In this document: in pieces, positions 22,359 through 34,046 of the stretch | Position numbering within the stretch: position 1 is the stretch's first letter | Layout of the letters: every line of letters starts with the position of its first letter | Assembly (NCBI GenBank): GCA_902805475.1 | Contig: CADCSX010000003.1 | Location: forward strand, 1,922,001 to 1,986,000 | DNA from: Entonaema liquescens | Taxonomy: Eukaryota > Ascomycota > Sordariomycetes > Xylariales > Xylariaceae | Direction: 5' to 3' | Length of the DNA stretch: 64,000 bases | Program-made: the position numbers and the translations under genes | Notes under the pieces: generated by a model | Told to the model about the DNA's origin: nothing | Seen by the model: only the letters and a program-made list of their open reading frames with translations | The model's database searches: none

Positions 22359-23505
22359 TTAGTCACTGTAAAAAGATCTGTTAGCATCCTCGCATAGATA
22401 GGTGTTAGTAGGTTAGAGGAGACGTACAAGAGACCACCGAAACCCTCATCGCCAGATTCCTCCTCGGACTCATCCTTCTTCTCTTCCTCGGCAGCGGCGG
22501 CAGGTCCAGAGGACTCGGCAGCGGCAGCCGGGGCAGCTGAGGCGTAAGCATCAGGGTTGGCGATGCGGTCCTTGAGCTCCTCGATCTCGGGCCAGCTGTA
22601 TTCGGTCTCGACAGCGACGGCGAGGACCTTCTTGTAGCCGTTGACCAGCGAGTGGATGACGGAGGGCAGAGTGGGGAAGTTCAAGGCCAACGACAGAGCG
22701 GCGATAGTGGTGATGGCGCTCGTGAAGGTCTTGAGGAGCTGCTCCTCGCTGATGTCGAGGACGCTGGGAGGGAAAGTGTTGCCCTGGTCGTAGACCTGCG
22801 AAACACCCAGACCGTAGGTGAAGGGAGAGATGTTAAGCATGTTGAGTAGGGTGGCCTCGGAGGGGCCGACCTTGCTACCGGACTCAACGAGCTTCAAGTC
22901 GGTCGTGATTTCAATGGTACCACGGGCAATCTTGGTGGGGACACCGAGAGCCTGGAAGAAAGAGGTCTTTCCGGGTTCCATACCAGTGTTGCCAGCGGGG
23001 ATCCAGACGTCAGCGGGCGCAACGGCACCAGCACGAGCGGGGGCGGCGACCTTGTTGGAAAGGATCTTGTCACGGATGGTCTTGAGGTCACCGTTGGTGA
23101 AGACGAAACCGATGTTACCCTTAACGTGGGGGAGGAGACGCTCGTACTCGGGGGTATCGTTGATGAAGGTCCTGAGGGCACGGCGAACCTAAGCGTCGCG
23201 ATCAGTCAAAAAATCTCGATAAATATAAACAATTGACCTTTACTCACCATGGTGTTCTTTCCCATCAGGACGACAGCCTCTCCACGGAGAGACTGTCGGA
23301 TCTCGTGCATCTGCTGCGAGCTGACATTGTCGACGGTGACGAGGAAAACAGAGCGGTACTCCTCGAGCAAGCCCTTGAGCTTGGGGAACTATGCGTAAAA
23401 CCCATCGTTAATAATTATGCCTTATACAAATAAAAATAAACCATTGAGGTTAAGAAAGCGATTGCGACGTACATATTCCGCCTTCTTCTGTTTGCTGGCT
23501 CCCAT
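22359..23505 (-). CDS. RPP0: 60S acidic ribosomal protein P0 (uL10)
   Basis: Base of the ribosomal stalk, binding 25S rRNA, uL11 and the P1/P2 dimers, and recruiting translational GTPases. Four exons: 23505-23473, 23388-23248, 23188-22428 and 22365-22359; introns of 84, 59 and 62 bases. The joined frame is 313 residues, the normal length, starting MGASKQKKAEY and containing VDNVSSQQMHEIRQSLRG, MGKNTMVRRALR and NGYKKVLAVAVETEY. The C-terminus is the Ala-rich hinge, an acidic stretch and GFGGLFD. The final exon is only seven bases and supplies the last base of the Phe codon, Asp and the stop. The two short upstream exons are typical of intron-rich ribosomal protein genes. It lies tail to tail with MSH1. 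Confidence 0.97.
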
Positions 23506-23961
23506 GTCTTCTTATTTGTGAAGTTAGGATTTTTAAAGCCGATTTTTTGTTGGTTGATGGAGATTGATTGAGGGGATTCTGAAATTCTGAAAAAAGTCAC
23601 ATTAGGTTGACCTTAGGTGGGAATTTCGGCTAATTGTTTTTTTCGACATCCGAATGTGTGCAGGACCCACACCTCGAACTCCCCCGCTAGGGCTTTTTGT
23701 CTAACCTCAGCCTTATCTCTTATCTAAGATGTACCAAGGTACAAACCTTATATAGTACATGTGTACCTAGGTTTAAGGGGAACCACTTCATTCATATTAT
23801 TGAAGAACAAAGCGTATAAGTAAATGGGGTATATATATATATCGGTGACGTTAATCATACAATCATCATCAATAGCATGTAGCTAGTTGTTTAGCCTTGT
23901 CATCTAAGTACTTCACAGAACTTGTGAATATGTGCCTATAATATTTACAAGATATGCAAGA
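23506..23961. other. intergenic
   Basis: Promoter of RPP0 (transcribed to the left) and 3' region of the PPR gene. It contains a TA dinucleotide run at about 23830-23842 and one ACCTAGGT palindrome at 23765-23772. Confidence 0.6.
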
Positions 23962-26288
23962 TCATCCCTCGCTTTGCAATCCCATTTCTATGGCCGCCTG
24001 AGTGATGTCCTCCTCAGTGTTCCTGTCCCCCATTACCGCGATTTGGTTTTGCAGGAATTGGTCGAGGAAATTACCTAATTCTTCCCTTTTCACATCATCC
24101 GGCAAGCCGCTATTTGCATCCAGCTTTCCAGATGCGATGAGCTCCTTATGTTTCCGCCTCATATAAGTCTCGATCTGCTTCCCAGCGTGCACCAATCGGA
24201 GACCGCCTTTGCCCTTTCCAGTCCTTTCGATATCCATAGACCCTACCTGTAACTCCAGGATGACAAAGTCTGGGGGGGCGAAGTTGAATATTTGCCTCAA
24301 CGTTCGATACGCCAGAAGGAGGCCAATCTTATCGTCCAGTTTACGAAACGAATGTAGGATGTACCTAGCTAACTTCGTATCGATACCACCCGGAGAAAAT
24401 ATATGGGCTGACTGAACCAGTTCAGCAAAGAGAGACCTCGTCCTTGGTATCTCTTCGAGTATCTGCCCTGGTGTTAGCCGGACCAGGCGATTGACTGGCA
24501 AGGCCTGCCAAAGCACCATAAAAGTCCACGAATCTGGTTCAACCTGATAATGTTGGTTCAAGTCGCGGGAAAGAGCCGCCACAAATCTCCCCTGTCCGCT
24601 TTGTAGGTAAGAGAAGAGTAGCTGATTTAATATGAACGAATTGGGCCCAATTTCTGATCTCTTGAAAGCATCCCAGAGGTCTTCCATCTTGTTATGGACG
24701 CCACGATCTTTGTAATTTTCCGCCAGCAGGGAGAATGTTTCTAGATTCGCTCTAGGCCAGCCCTCTCCGTACTGTCTCAACCTGACATACGTAGCAAGGT
24801 TTTGCATGTCATTTCTAATGTTTAAAAACTGTAACCGGGTATTGATCATTGCCCAGACAACCTCCTCGGCTTTTTGTATGTTATCGGCGGTGCCTGACCT
24901 CAACCATGCACCAATTAGACCATTCACTACAATCGCATGAGGCATGACGCCTTTAGACTTCATGTGTAGCAGAACATTATGAGCACCTTGCAAATCGCCC
25001 GCCCCTATTAACCGCTTTAGCCATTTCCCGTAAAAAAAGGGATTAGCAACACTGGGTGGCACTCTTTGAGCTCCACTTAGGTCGACAGTGTTGGAAGTCA
25101 TCATTTCGACAAAGATATAAAATGCGAATTCAGTTTCGTTCGATGTAAGAAAATACGAAATAACTTGATCGTAGTCGTCGATGGTCATCGAATCGCCCAA
25201 TGCGGACCTTAGCCGTTGATACATTTCAAACCCCTTTTCTACCGTGGCAGGATTTCCGGCACATATTCGAATAAACGGTAGTAGATATCGGGGATCTTTG
25301 TCGTAAGGAGACTCGAGTAACGCTTTGGCAACTCGCTCGGCTCGAGCTACGTCGCCCATCATGCAATACATTCGTAGCCCAAGCTGCCAAAAGTCTACAA
25401 AGGTCTCTGGGTTGGTCCCAAGTGTAGTGACTAGCTTTTTATGAGCTGTGATCGCATCTTCCTTAAAGCCACTTACAAAGGTGGCCTCAATCCCAAGTAG
25501 CTGTTGATCGTCGCGTAGGCTCACACCGGCCTGCCGCATATCCTCAGCCAAAACATAGATGTGGGACATACGGTTGGGATTATTCTCGTGGTCCGCAGCA
25601 AGAATTTGCCAGAGTAGGTCCCATATGTCCTCATGGACTGATTTCCTTTCCCTGGATAAAGCGAAACGCGCTGCGGAATAATACTTCCACACTGAGTTGA
25701 TTCTCTTGGCACTAAGAGTACCACTGTAGACCTTTCTACCGGTAGTCTTTATGATATTATTTAGCTCGGCGATATGCTTACGATCCTGCGGATCAGACCA
25801 GTCTTCCTCAGGTAATAATAGTGAAAGCTTGGGTAGGGATTCGTCTTGCGTTGCAACTCGTTTTCGTAACTTCTCAGCCCCTTGTTTTCCCCAAATATCC
25901 TCGACTATTTTGGTGAATTGGGTCGCTTGTTCTAGCTCTTGTTCTAATTCCTTTAAGCGGTCGTCAGCTTGACCGTCTGGGTCCATAAGCGACTGGCCGA
26001 ATTCGTCCTCATCTCGTAGTCGGCGCAAACCCCGCCCTTCCCCTGTTCAAAGTAATGAACGGATACTCCTGAATTCTTATCTTTTTTTGCAAGACCTAAA
26101 GCTTCCAGGGTTTTCTGGCGTTCAGCTTCCTGGTCGTGAGATAGACGGGAAGAGGGCGCCGAGGCGAGGGGTTGCGCAGCTTGCGAAGAGTACCGTAAAG
26201 CCCATTGCGCTGCAGGAGGTCGTTTCCGTAAAGTCGATAAGCATGACCTGCAGATGAAGTTTTCGACAACAGCCGTTCTCGGAGGCAT
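23962..26288 (-). CDS. mitochondrial pentatricopeptide-repeat protein (frame broken by one base)
   Basis: Probable organelle RNA-binding or complex-assembly factor. About 775 residues if one base is restored. The N-terminus (MPPRTAVVENFICRSC, then Arg/Ser/Ala-rich, ending RYSSQ) is a typical mitochondrial presequence. The body is almost wholly helical with PPR-like 35-residue units, for example GDLQGAHNVLLHMKSKGVMPHAIVVNGLIGAW described by its M-x-S-K-G-V-x-P-x-x-x-x-x-N pattern near nt 24900-25000. Codons 1-85 read in one frame and the rest in another; the switch falls in a G-rich patch (26030-26043 on the plus strand), where one extra G joins HYFEQG directly to GLRRLRDEDEFG. No acceptable intron donor exists there. 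The Neurospora complex I assembly factor CIA84 is a PPR protein of similar size and a possible orthologue, but I cannot decide. Divergent from ORC3. Confidence 0.85.
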
Positions 26289-26881
26289 GACAGAGGAATG
26301 GTGTTGTATACTATATCGTACTTGACGATATGTGTGAGCGACAAGATGCTGCTATGCTAGAGTAGGAATCTTTTTTTTTGTTCTATAAAAATTTAAGGTT
26401 GATAAGGTGATATCACCGCTGCCGGCCGGCCTAGCGCGGTTCTAGTCCCGCCAGCCCCGCCTAGAATGTTTACAGCTGGTACCTGCATGTATTCTACCAC
26501 TTATAGGTGCCTGTAGTTATGAGGTGCCTTAGGTCGATAATTCCAAATCAGTGATAAATATGAGTATAATCTTGCTTACCACTTTATATACGAGCTACCT
26601 ATCATATGTCATCATAATAATTAAGTACCTAAGGAGCTTAATACCATAAGTGCATAAACGAATATTCCGTACAGTACACGCCGAGACCCAGCAGATAGGT
26701 ACAGGGGGGATGAGCCAGGTAGCAGGGGTCAATAACACTAAAAGATGACCCTGTCTTTCCACGGTTGGCGCAATCACGTCCACTTACAAGTATCAAAGAC
26801 GCGTACCGAACTTACATACGAACTTACATACGAACTTACATAGCTACCAAGCTATTGAGCCTCTCATACTCACATCTAACC
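26289..26881. other. divergent promoter region, PPR gene / ORC3
   Basis: 593 bases between two head-to-head start codons. It includes a T run at 26371-26379 and a 12-base tandem repeat close to the ORC3 start. No core-promoter motif was recognised. Confidence 0.6.
26809..26841. repeat. 12-base tandem repeat in ORC3 leader
   Basis: Nearly three copies of ACTTACATACGA, ending about 40 bases before the ORC3 start codon, so probably in its 5' UTR. Confidence 0.85.
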
Positions 26882-29222
26882 ATGGCTATTGACGATTCAC
26901 TAAAAGAAACGTATGAAGAGAAACAGCATCAGGTAATGATATACTATGTTAATATACCAATAGACAATACTAATAAAACTTAGGCTGCCTACGTCTTTGA
27001 CCCCTTTGACGGAGCCGATGGTGCAAGTAGACCTGCAAAAAGGAGGAAGGTATCGAATCGGTCAAATAAAGCAGAAACTCAAGAATCAGATGCTTCTCTT
27101 ATATTCCAGCCGCTTTTCGGTGGTTCCGAAGATGAGCGCTGTGTTCGCCTCCGTCAACAATTATTTGAGTCGTCTTGGTCTCAAATTGATGAGAGGATCC
27201 AGGTAAGTCACTACTAGCCATATGCGATATCAAAGAACAATAGCTCACAATCAGGTATAGCGCATACTCCGAATGACGAACCAGTCTACACTAGATCAGG
27301 TAACTTCATTTTTACAGACAGTTCCTGATCATGCGTCGGCCGGCAAGATCCCTTCTGGCTTTATCATCACCGGCCCAAACTTAGCTTCTCAGGATCTTTT
27401 ATTCGAGCAGCTATCAGAAACTCTGCAGGCCCAGGCAGATGCAAAAGTGGTACGGTTAAGATCAGGCGATGCATCCAATCTAAAGGCTGTCTTGAAAAAG
27501 ATCATACATAATGTAACAGCAAGAGAATCAGACGATGAAAACGACCTAGAGCTGGCTACAGGCAAAGATGTAAGTTATATATTAATTCGGCTCTTAAAAT
27601 CCAACTTGTTCCTGACTCATATCTTAGGGACGTAAATATTTAAACTACGATCTTGAAGCACTTTACGCTCATCTCAAAACTAGTCCTCGTCGCCATATTA
27701 TCATCGCCTTTCAAGACAGCGAGGCTTTCGAAAGTGGTCTATTATCTGATCTAATCTCACTTTTCACGTCATGGCTTGATCGAATCCCTTTCGCTCTACT
27801 CTTTGGAGTAGCTACCTCAGTGGAGCTATTCCAAGCGCGACTCCTAAAGTCTACTTGCCAATGTCTCTACGGAGATCAATTCGATGTTGAGCAGTCAGCA
27901 TCAATTGTCGAGAAGATATTCAAGGCTGCTATCGCACACTCAGATGTTCCACTGAGATTAGGTCCTTCCCTTGTCCATAGTCTACTAGAGCGTCAACGAG
28001 ACCAAGTATCAAGCATCCCGGTTTTTGCAAGCTCATTGAAGGTGAGTCGAGTCTTGATTAGGTACCTCTATAACACTAACATTTCTAGTACGCTTACATG
28101 TGTCACTTCTACGCAAATCCTTTGACTGTCCTCTTATCTGAGTATATAAATACCGACACGCTCCAAGAAACACATATAGAGGCTGTGCGGTACTTGCCAT
28201 CCTTTCGTCGACACGTAGAAGAAATTATCGGAAAGGGCGAGATAAAGCAGGCTAGGCTACTTCTCGACGACAACCAGCATCTCCAGACACTTCTTAAAGA
28301 TTCCCTACAAAACTCTCGTCGGTGGTCATTGAACCTACTACGAAAACTAAAGATACTGACCGCTAGCAACGTCTTATCTGCTGATTTCACTACACTATAT
28401 CTGGACGCTCTTGCACGCGGAATCTATTCGGAACAAATCGCACAGTTTGTAGAATCAATAAAGCGGATGCAACCTACAGAAAGCATCACATTTCTAAGCC
28501 AGGTGCTATCTGATATTGAGAATGGAGACACCAACCTAGGCCTGACTTCGTGGACTAACGAAGCCGAGGAGTCGGTCTCATATTTTACTAGTTTATTGTC
28601 CAGCATCAAAGACTTGCAGACAAGTGCTGGGGAACATGGGAATATTCTCCGAAGCAAGTACAGTGGGAAAACCAAGATTTTGAGGACGACTGTTGTAGCT
28701 CAGAAGGTCCAGCTTAGCGAAGACACGGCAACTCTCACAGACGAAGATAAGGCCTATACCGATCTGATTGATAAGCTTGTTGAATACCTAAAGGAGAATC
28801 TTAGTAGCAACAGCGCAAAGGACCTACTCTTCAATGAGCTATGGTTCTTTGATTCAAAATCGCCCTGTAGAGACGTGTTTATCCCACGACCAAGAGGTGT
28901 AGTTGAGCGAGCATTGTCGCGGCCACACGACTATCTCAATTGTTCTTGTTGCGAGACAAAGGAGGACCGCATTATGCCGTCACTCCCTGCAGTTGCCATC
29001 CTATATCAACTCTACCTCGAGACTGGCTCGCTTGTCAATGTCGCCGACCTTTGGTCTGCTTACTACGGGGTCGTCGGTGAAGAGAATGAGGAGGAGCTCG
29101 ACGAGCGATCGGCACTCGTGTTGTTCTATCGCGGGATAGCCGAGATGAAAGCCATGGGCCTTGTTAAGCAGAGTAGGAAGAAGGCGGACCACATAGCCAA
29201 GCTTGCTTGGAAGGGACTTTAG
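26882..29222 (+). CDS. ORC3: Origin recognition complex subunit 3
   Basis: Subunit of the nuclear origin recognition complex that marks replication origins and loads MCM helicase. Five exons: 26882-26932, 26984-27202, 27261-27569, 27628-28041 and 28089-29222, with introns of 47-58 bases; all junctions keep frame and give 708 residues, close to the family size. Recognisable segments are the N-terminal YVFDPFDG with a basic RRKV patch, an AAA+-like domain with a degenerate P-loop (SGFIITGPNLASQDLLFEQL, no Gly-Lys-Ser/Thr) as is usual for Orc3, SPRRHIIIAFQDSEAF, the diagnostic YAYMCHFYANPLTVLL and RYLPSFRRHVEE, and the winged-helix end with ILYQLYLETGSLVNVADLWSAY. Start: first ATG after the repeat leader, context ACCATGG. 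Confident at family level. Confidence 0.94.
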
Positions 29223-30145
29223 AGGGAAGATAGGCACGCAAAAATGGATCATCTAAGAGGAGTCAAAAATAGTACATGGTTTTGTTTGGTTATACTTAGA
29301 ATGTCGGCTAACACAATGGTGGTTCTAAGTAGAAGAAACCGAGCTATTAGTTTTAAATCAGCCCATAGAGGAACTATTTACATCTTTAATATGCCTTTAG
29401 GTGCTGTTCTGGTATGAAAGACTTCGAACGTGGTTAGACAAAGCTCCGCTTAGACACATGGCGACGCTAACAAACAAAGAAATAGTCGTCCAAAGTGCGA
29501 CACTCAGAAGCGTCGAGCAGTTGACAAAGAGCTATGTAGCCAACTTCGTACGTACAAGAAGAAACGACAGCCGCCCTCGAACCTATGAGGAGTCTCCTAC
29601 GATTTCATCACAGCAGCTGCGTAGTTAACCGAAAATCCCAAGTGCTCGTTTCTCTCCTAAAGTCCCATTATATAAAAGTTACCTTTCGCCCATAGCTGCT
29701 GGCGGCTAGACACAACTGTCGAAGGCCGATTAGAATATAGTTGAAAATTTGAAGAAGCAAAAGAAGAAAAAAAAACAAGCGAAGAAGAGCAGATTTCGTA
29801 TGGGCCTTGTCATTTTATTACTATTATTATCATTTTATCTTCACTTTTGTTAAATTCACTCCTTAAACAATCCTACCTCGTCTCGTTGATATCGCAGACT
29901 TTCGTTCCGCAATCGAACTGATCTTACACACGGAATTATACAAGAATTTGAAACACGTCTTTTAGAAGGAAAGAAGAAGAAGAAAAGCAATCTGGTCATA
30001 AAGTTGTACGATCACAAGATCATCATCATCACCAGATTACATAAATCACATCGTATTTCCATTATCTCGAGTTATCTATCTATCTTACAGTCGTCTATCT
30101 ACTCCATCCCATCCCCCGACGAACAACCTCCCAACCTCCCAGACA
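29223..30145. other. intergenic
   Basis: 923 bases: 3' region of ORC3 and promoter plus probable 5' UTR of the small gene at 30146, with A-rich and AAG-rich stretches (29755-29780, 29968-29988). The reading frame at 29401-29628 has no ATG start and no family features. Confidence 0.6.
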
Positions 30146-30643
30146 ATGGAAAACCAAACAACACAAAACCAACAAGCCGTCGCGCTCGGGGACCGCCGCG
30201 CCGCGCAAAACGCCGCGTTCCGCGAGAAACTGCGGCAGATGGCGCTGCCGCTCGCGCCCCTGGTGCAACTGACGACCGGCGAGATCCACCAGTCGTTCCC
30301 GTCGACGCTGCTCAAGTTCTGGCTTCTCACGGACGCGGAGCTCGAGGAGCTCGCGCACTTCTACCACCAGCGCACGCCGTGCCAGTGGACCTTCCACTAC
30401 CCCTGCCCCATCACCTGGGCGTCCGACATGCCGCTGGAGGAGAAGCGCCGGCGCATCGGCCGGTTCATCGGGTTGAGGGGGTGCGAGACGCCGACGGCGG
30501 CTGCGCCGCAGAATGGCAGGAGGAATATGGGCGTTCCCGCGAGGAGCTTGAGCGAGGAGGAGATCCTCGACCAGGCGAGGCAGGCTAGGCTATTTTCAAG
30601 TGACGAGGAGGCGTGGAGGAGGAAGTTCCGGTGGTATAGTTAG
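30146..30643 (+). CDS. small conserved-looking protein, unknown function
   Basis: I do not recognise the family. A single exon encodes 165 residues. GC content and third-position GC are clearly higher than in the flanks, and the frame from the first ATG is open throughout, which supports coding. The protein is acidic/basic mixed and probably helical at the start (DRRAAQNAAFREKLRQMA), then has a compact central part rich in aromatic residues: SFPSTLLKFWLL, LEELAHFYHQ and WTFHYPCPITW, with two Cys (CQW and YPCP) that could bind metal or be structural. The C-terminus has MGVPARSLSEEEILDQARQARLF and ends WRRKFRWYS. No signal peptide or membrane segment. Another open frame on the same strand (start 30004) overlaps it but has low-complexity Arg/Ala/Pro composition, typical of a shadow in GC-rich DNA. 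Confidence 0.75.
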   Translation: MENQTTQNQQAVALGDRRAAQNAAFREKLRQMALPLAPLVQLTTGEIHQSFPSTLLKFWLLTDAELEELAHFYHQRTPCQWTFHYPCPITWASDMPLEEKRRRIGRFIGLRGCETPTAAAPQNGRRNMGVPARSLSEEEILDQARQARLFSSDEEAWRRKFRWYS

Positions 30644-31012
30644 GTGGATGTACCTACGTGTTGTTGAGGGGATGATGCGCGCATTAATAAGGGATGTGTG
30701 TTGTTATATGTATTATTCTTTACGCTCCCTGAACTGAATACTTATTTAATATGAGCACTTGCAAAGATCTATGCTTTCCACTGACTGCCGATTTCATGAG
30801 CACTTCCAAGAACCACGACAATAGAATAGTGGAATCTGTCCCAGAGCCTACGGCGCTCATCTTAGCCTTATCTCTGCTAAGCAAGAAAGTCGTTTTTTAC
30901 AATCACGAGACCAAAAAGTTGGAGGGCCGTTGAATAATAGATTTTCTATACACCAAAACGATGCATGTGTATCTACCAGCCGCCAATAAGCCCCCAAATC
31001 AGGCGAGTCTAT
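30644..31012. other. intergenic, convergent 3' ends
   Basis: 369 bases between the unknown gene and RPN13, both pointing inward. The short frame at 30751-30933 shows no family features. Confidence 0.6.
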
Positions 31013-32548
31013 TTACTTCTTCTGCACACTCTTCTTAACGCCTTCCACAAAAGCCTCCACCGCATCGCCGCCTCCTAGGGGCATCTGGCCTCCTCTCAAG
31101 TATCCGCCGTTCTCGACCGGCACGGAGAGCGCGTCCGCAATGCTAGGTAAACCGCCGTCTCGGATCGCCATCGTCAGACTAGCCAGACTCTGGTGGAACT
31201 GGGGACTTCGTAGGACCTTCTCTAGTAGTGCCTTCTTCTGGCCGAGGCTCATAGCTTCCTTAGCAGCTTGTATCGCCGCGGCGGTGGGTTCCGCCGTAGT
31301 ATCTCCTTCGTCCGCTTGTTGGGATAGTACTAGGACCGAAGGGGTAAGAAATTAAGCAGATTGTCTACTTGCTCTTCTGTAGCTTGTCGGGCCATAGGTA
31401 CAGTAACAGGGGGTGTTAGGAGGTCCGAAAGAAGCGGATAAAGCTTTCCTTCGCCCCCTTGACTCCCTCCAGCACCGGCACCTCCTTTCAACGAGTCTAA
31501 GAAGTTTCTCACTGCCGTAGCAGCATCGGAAGAACCCGAGGCAGCACTAACAAGATGTCAGCGCAGAGCTCTAGTGGATAGATAGGCAGCAAGCAAAATG
31601 ACGAAGAGATATATTATTTCCCATCTTAGGGCTTATCTCTAGTATTACATGGAATCCCAGTAGACCGAAGCCTTTGGGTGTACTGGCCAGTGTTTTCCTT
31701 TTTGTCGAATGCATGCATGCAATGTTTCTCGCCCCATGTCCTCTGTCAAACGCCGCAAACGAAGAATCAGGAATCACCTACGCTCTACCACCATCGGCAC
31801 CGCCTTCTCGCGCACCCTCGCCCTCATCCCGCACGTCGCCGCCAGTCGCGCCTGGGCCAGCACCGCCGCTGCCTCCGCGGGGATCGCTAGCATCGCCGTG
31901 CCCTTCGACGCCCTCCATGGCCTCATCGTTATCGTCGCCATGTCGGTCGTCGTTGTCGCTGTTGTTGATAGAAGCCAATTCGCGCGCCACGTTAACCTCT
32001 TCGCCCTGCAGTAGCTTGTCGACGATTTCGCCAATCTTGAGATCGCGAGGGCTGAACCAGTTCGGGTTACCGCTTCGGCCTTGAGGTTTCGATTGTAGGT
32101 AGAAGATGTAGCGCTGGGAAGAGGAAAGGAACTTGAGGATGAAGACGCGGCCTTTGGGCTTGATGGCATTACCAGGTTGGGTTTTCGGGTCGTAGGGTAC
32201 GAAATGGCCATCTGTAGGGACCATGACGAGATCTAACTCGGGTTCGTCGATGGGAGCACTTCGTTCCCGCCAGCAGAAATGAAGTAGATCTGGGAGACGT
32301 AAGCAATTGCAGATAACCTTGTTTGGCAAGGAATGCTAGGAGATTCATACCATCTTCGGAATAGAGGAAAATATAACCAGGCTGCTCTGATGGCTTGACC
32401 TTGTAAGGTCTACTCGAAGCCTAGTATCACACGCAGTTAGTCGTTTGACCCCAAGATCCTAGAGCCAATAAGCTTAAGTTAAAGCGAATATACGTACGTC
32501 TACATCGCAAAAACCGGCCTTGAAGGTTATGATAGGCGTTATCGACAT
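31013..32548 (-). CDS. RPN13: 26S proteasome ubiquitin receptor Rpn13/ADRM1 (frame broken by one base)
   Basis: Proteasome lid-side receptor that binds ubiquitin and Rpn2 through its Pru domain and Uch37/UCHL5 through its C-terminal DEUBAD. Exons 32548-32498, 32420-32351, 32289-31782 and 31546-31013; introns of 77, 61 and 235 bases. About 387 residues. The Pru domain covers roughly residues 5-125 (ITFKAGFCDVD, SSRPYKVKPSEQPGYIFLYSEDD, LLHFCWRER, FILKFLSSSQRYIFYLQ). A Gly/Asp/Ala-rich linker follows, then the helical DEUBAD with VLRSPQFHQSLASLTMAIRDGG. At 31341-31344 a C/G run is one base short: one frame ends NFLPLRS-stop, while the next gives SVLVLSQQADEGD in line with the family. A 5-base run would restore NFLPPSVLVLSQQ. 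Divergent from eL6. Confidence 0.92.
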
Positions 32549-33119
32549 TTTGAGTGAGTGGTTCTTGTCGAAACAGTTATATGGAATGTATACCTTGGTT
32601 GAAATGAAAATAGAAAAAAGAAGAAATGGATGTTAATGTAATTACGTGATGCTTGTTGAGAAGCTGGCTGCAAGGCTGCAGGAGCTTCGTCAGGCAGGTG
32701 CAAGAGCTCACGCTTTTACATCTAGCTTACCTAAGAGCTACGTCGATGCATGTATGTATTTCAATTGTACCGTAAACCTATTCCGTGCATAGGTACACTG
32801 TACAACCTCGAGGACCCACCGGTTTTTTTCTCGAGGCTCTAAGATTACATAAGGCAGTTCCATCAAACATCTTGACACTTATTTAGATGTGGCTTATCTT
32901 CGGCAGCTGTAAAATCCGTAGCGCGATAAGCCACAGTAGCCCCACCCAGCCGCATAGATTAGATTTCGAACAGTGGCACCAGGGCTTCGCCTAAGCCCAC
33001 AACTGAATTGATCTTTTTGCGCAAAGTGGAATTTCTGACCTCGCATCATCAACCACATCGAGGAACCTTGACAACTTCCCTTCAACCCACCCACATTCCA
33101 CCGCCCGACTACCTTCACG
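32549..33119. other. divergent promoter region, RPN13 / RPL6
   Basis: 571 bases between a proteasome and a ribosomal protein gene in head-to-head arrangement. No PACE-like or ribosomal-gene box could be named with confidence. Confidence 0.6.
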
Positions 33120-34046
33120 ATGTCGCAGCCGAGCACACAGAAGACGTTCGGGAAGTCGACCCGGGAGGTCCCTCACCCTTCCCAGAAGGCCCAGAAGTGG
33201 TATCCTGCCGAGGATGATTCCCAGCCTAAGACTGTAAGTCACCAACAGCAATTCAAAAATTCGAGTTTGATGGATTTGTGGCATTCGCAACACGAAGTGG
33301 TGGATATTGGAATTTGCAGGAAATTTTGTTGTGGGCGTGGTGAAATCGTCTCGGATTTCAAGGCTACTACAATCCTACGTTGAATTTCCATTGCGGAATT
33401 GTGCAGCAAGATGGACACGAACAATTTCCTAGGCGGACTACATTACCTACCAGCACTTTCGGAACTATTCGCTAACGATTTCGCATCAATAGGTCCGCAA
33501 GGCCCTCCGCCCCTGGGCTCCGCGAAAGTCGCTGCAGCCTGGTACCGTGCTCATTCTCCTAGCCGGCCGCTTCCGAGGCAAGCGAGTCGTTCTCCTGAAG
33601 ACTCTCGAAGAGGGTGTTCTCCTCGTTACCGGCCCCTTCAAGATCAACGGTGTTCCCCTACGACGAGTCAACTCGCGATACGTCATCGCTACCTCCTACA
33701 AGATCGACCTCAGCGGTTTAGATCAGGCCAAGGTTGACGAGGTTGCGCAAGCCTCGTACTTCGCCCGAGACAAGGCCAAGGACAAGGCCACCGAGGACGC
33801 CTTCTTCAAGCAGGGCGAGAAGCCACAGGTATGATTTATTCTACGGGAAGCTTAATTAATAAGGGGAGAGAAAGCTAATATGTGACGCTACAGAAGAAGG
33901 AGATCAGCAGCAGCCGAGCAGCGGACCAGAAGGCCATCGACAAGGCTCTGATTGCCAGCATCAAGAAGGTAGACCTGCTCGCCAGCTACCTTGCCAGCTC
34001 TTTCAGCCTCCGAAAGGGCGACAAGCCCCACGAGATGCAGTGGTAG
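33120..34046 (+). CDS. RPL6: 60S ribosomal protein L6 (eL6)
   Basis: Structural protein of the large ribosomal subunit. Exons 33120-33233, 33493-33828 and 33894-34046, with introns of 259 and 65 bases; the product is 200 residues, normal for fungi. Diagnostic segments are KWYPAEDD, the KOW-like SH3 core VLILLAGRFRGKRVVLLK, GPFKINGVPLRRVNSRYVIATS, and the C-terminal LLASYLASSFSLRKGDKPHEMQW. The first intron is long for this region, as often seen near the 5' end of fungal ribosomal protein genes. All junctions use canonical GT and AG. Confidence 0.97.

Noticed and set aside
30004..30588. 194-residue frame overlapping the gene at 30146
   Set aside because: Arg/Ala/Pro low complexity typical of the second frame of GC-rich coding DNA; the gene at 30146 has protein-like composition.
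33234..33492. snoRNA inside the long first intron of RPL6
   Set aside because: Ribosomal protein introns often host snoRNAs, but I found only a weak TGATG box C-like stretch and no CTGA box D.
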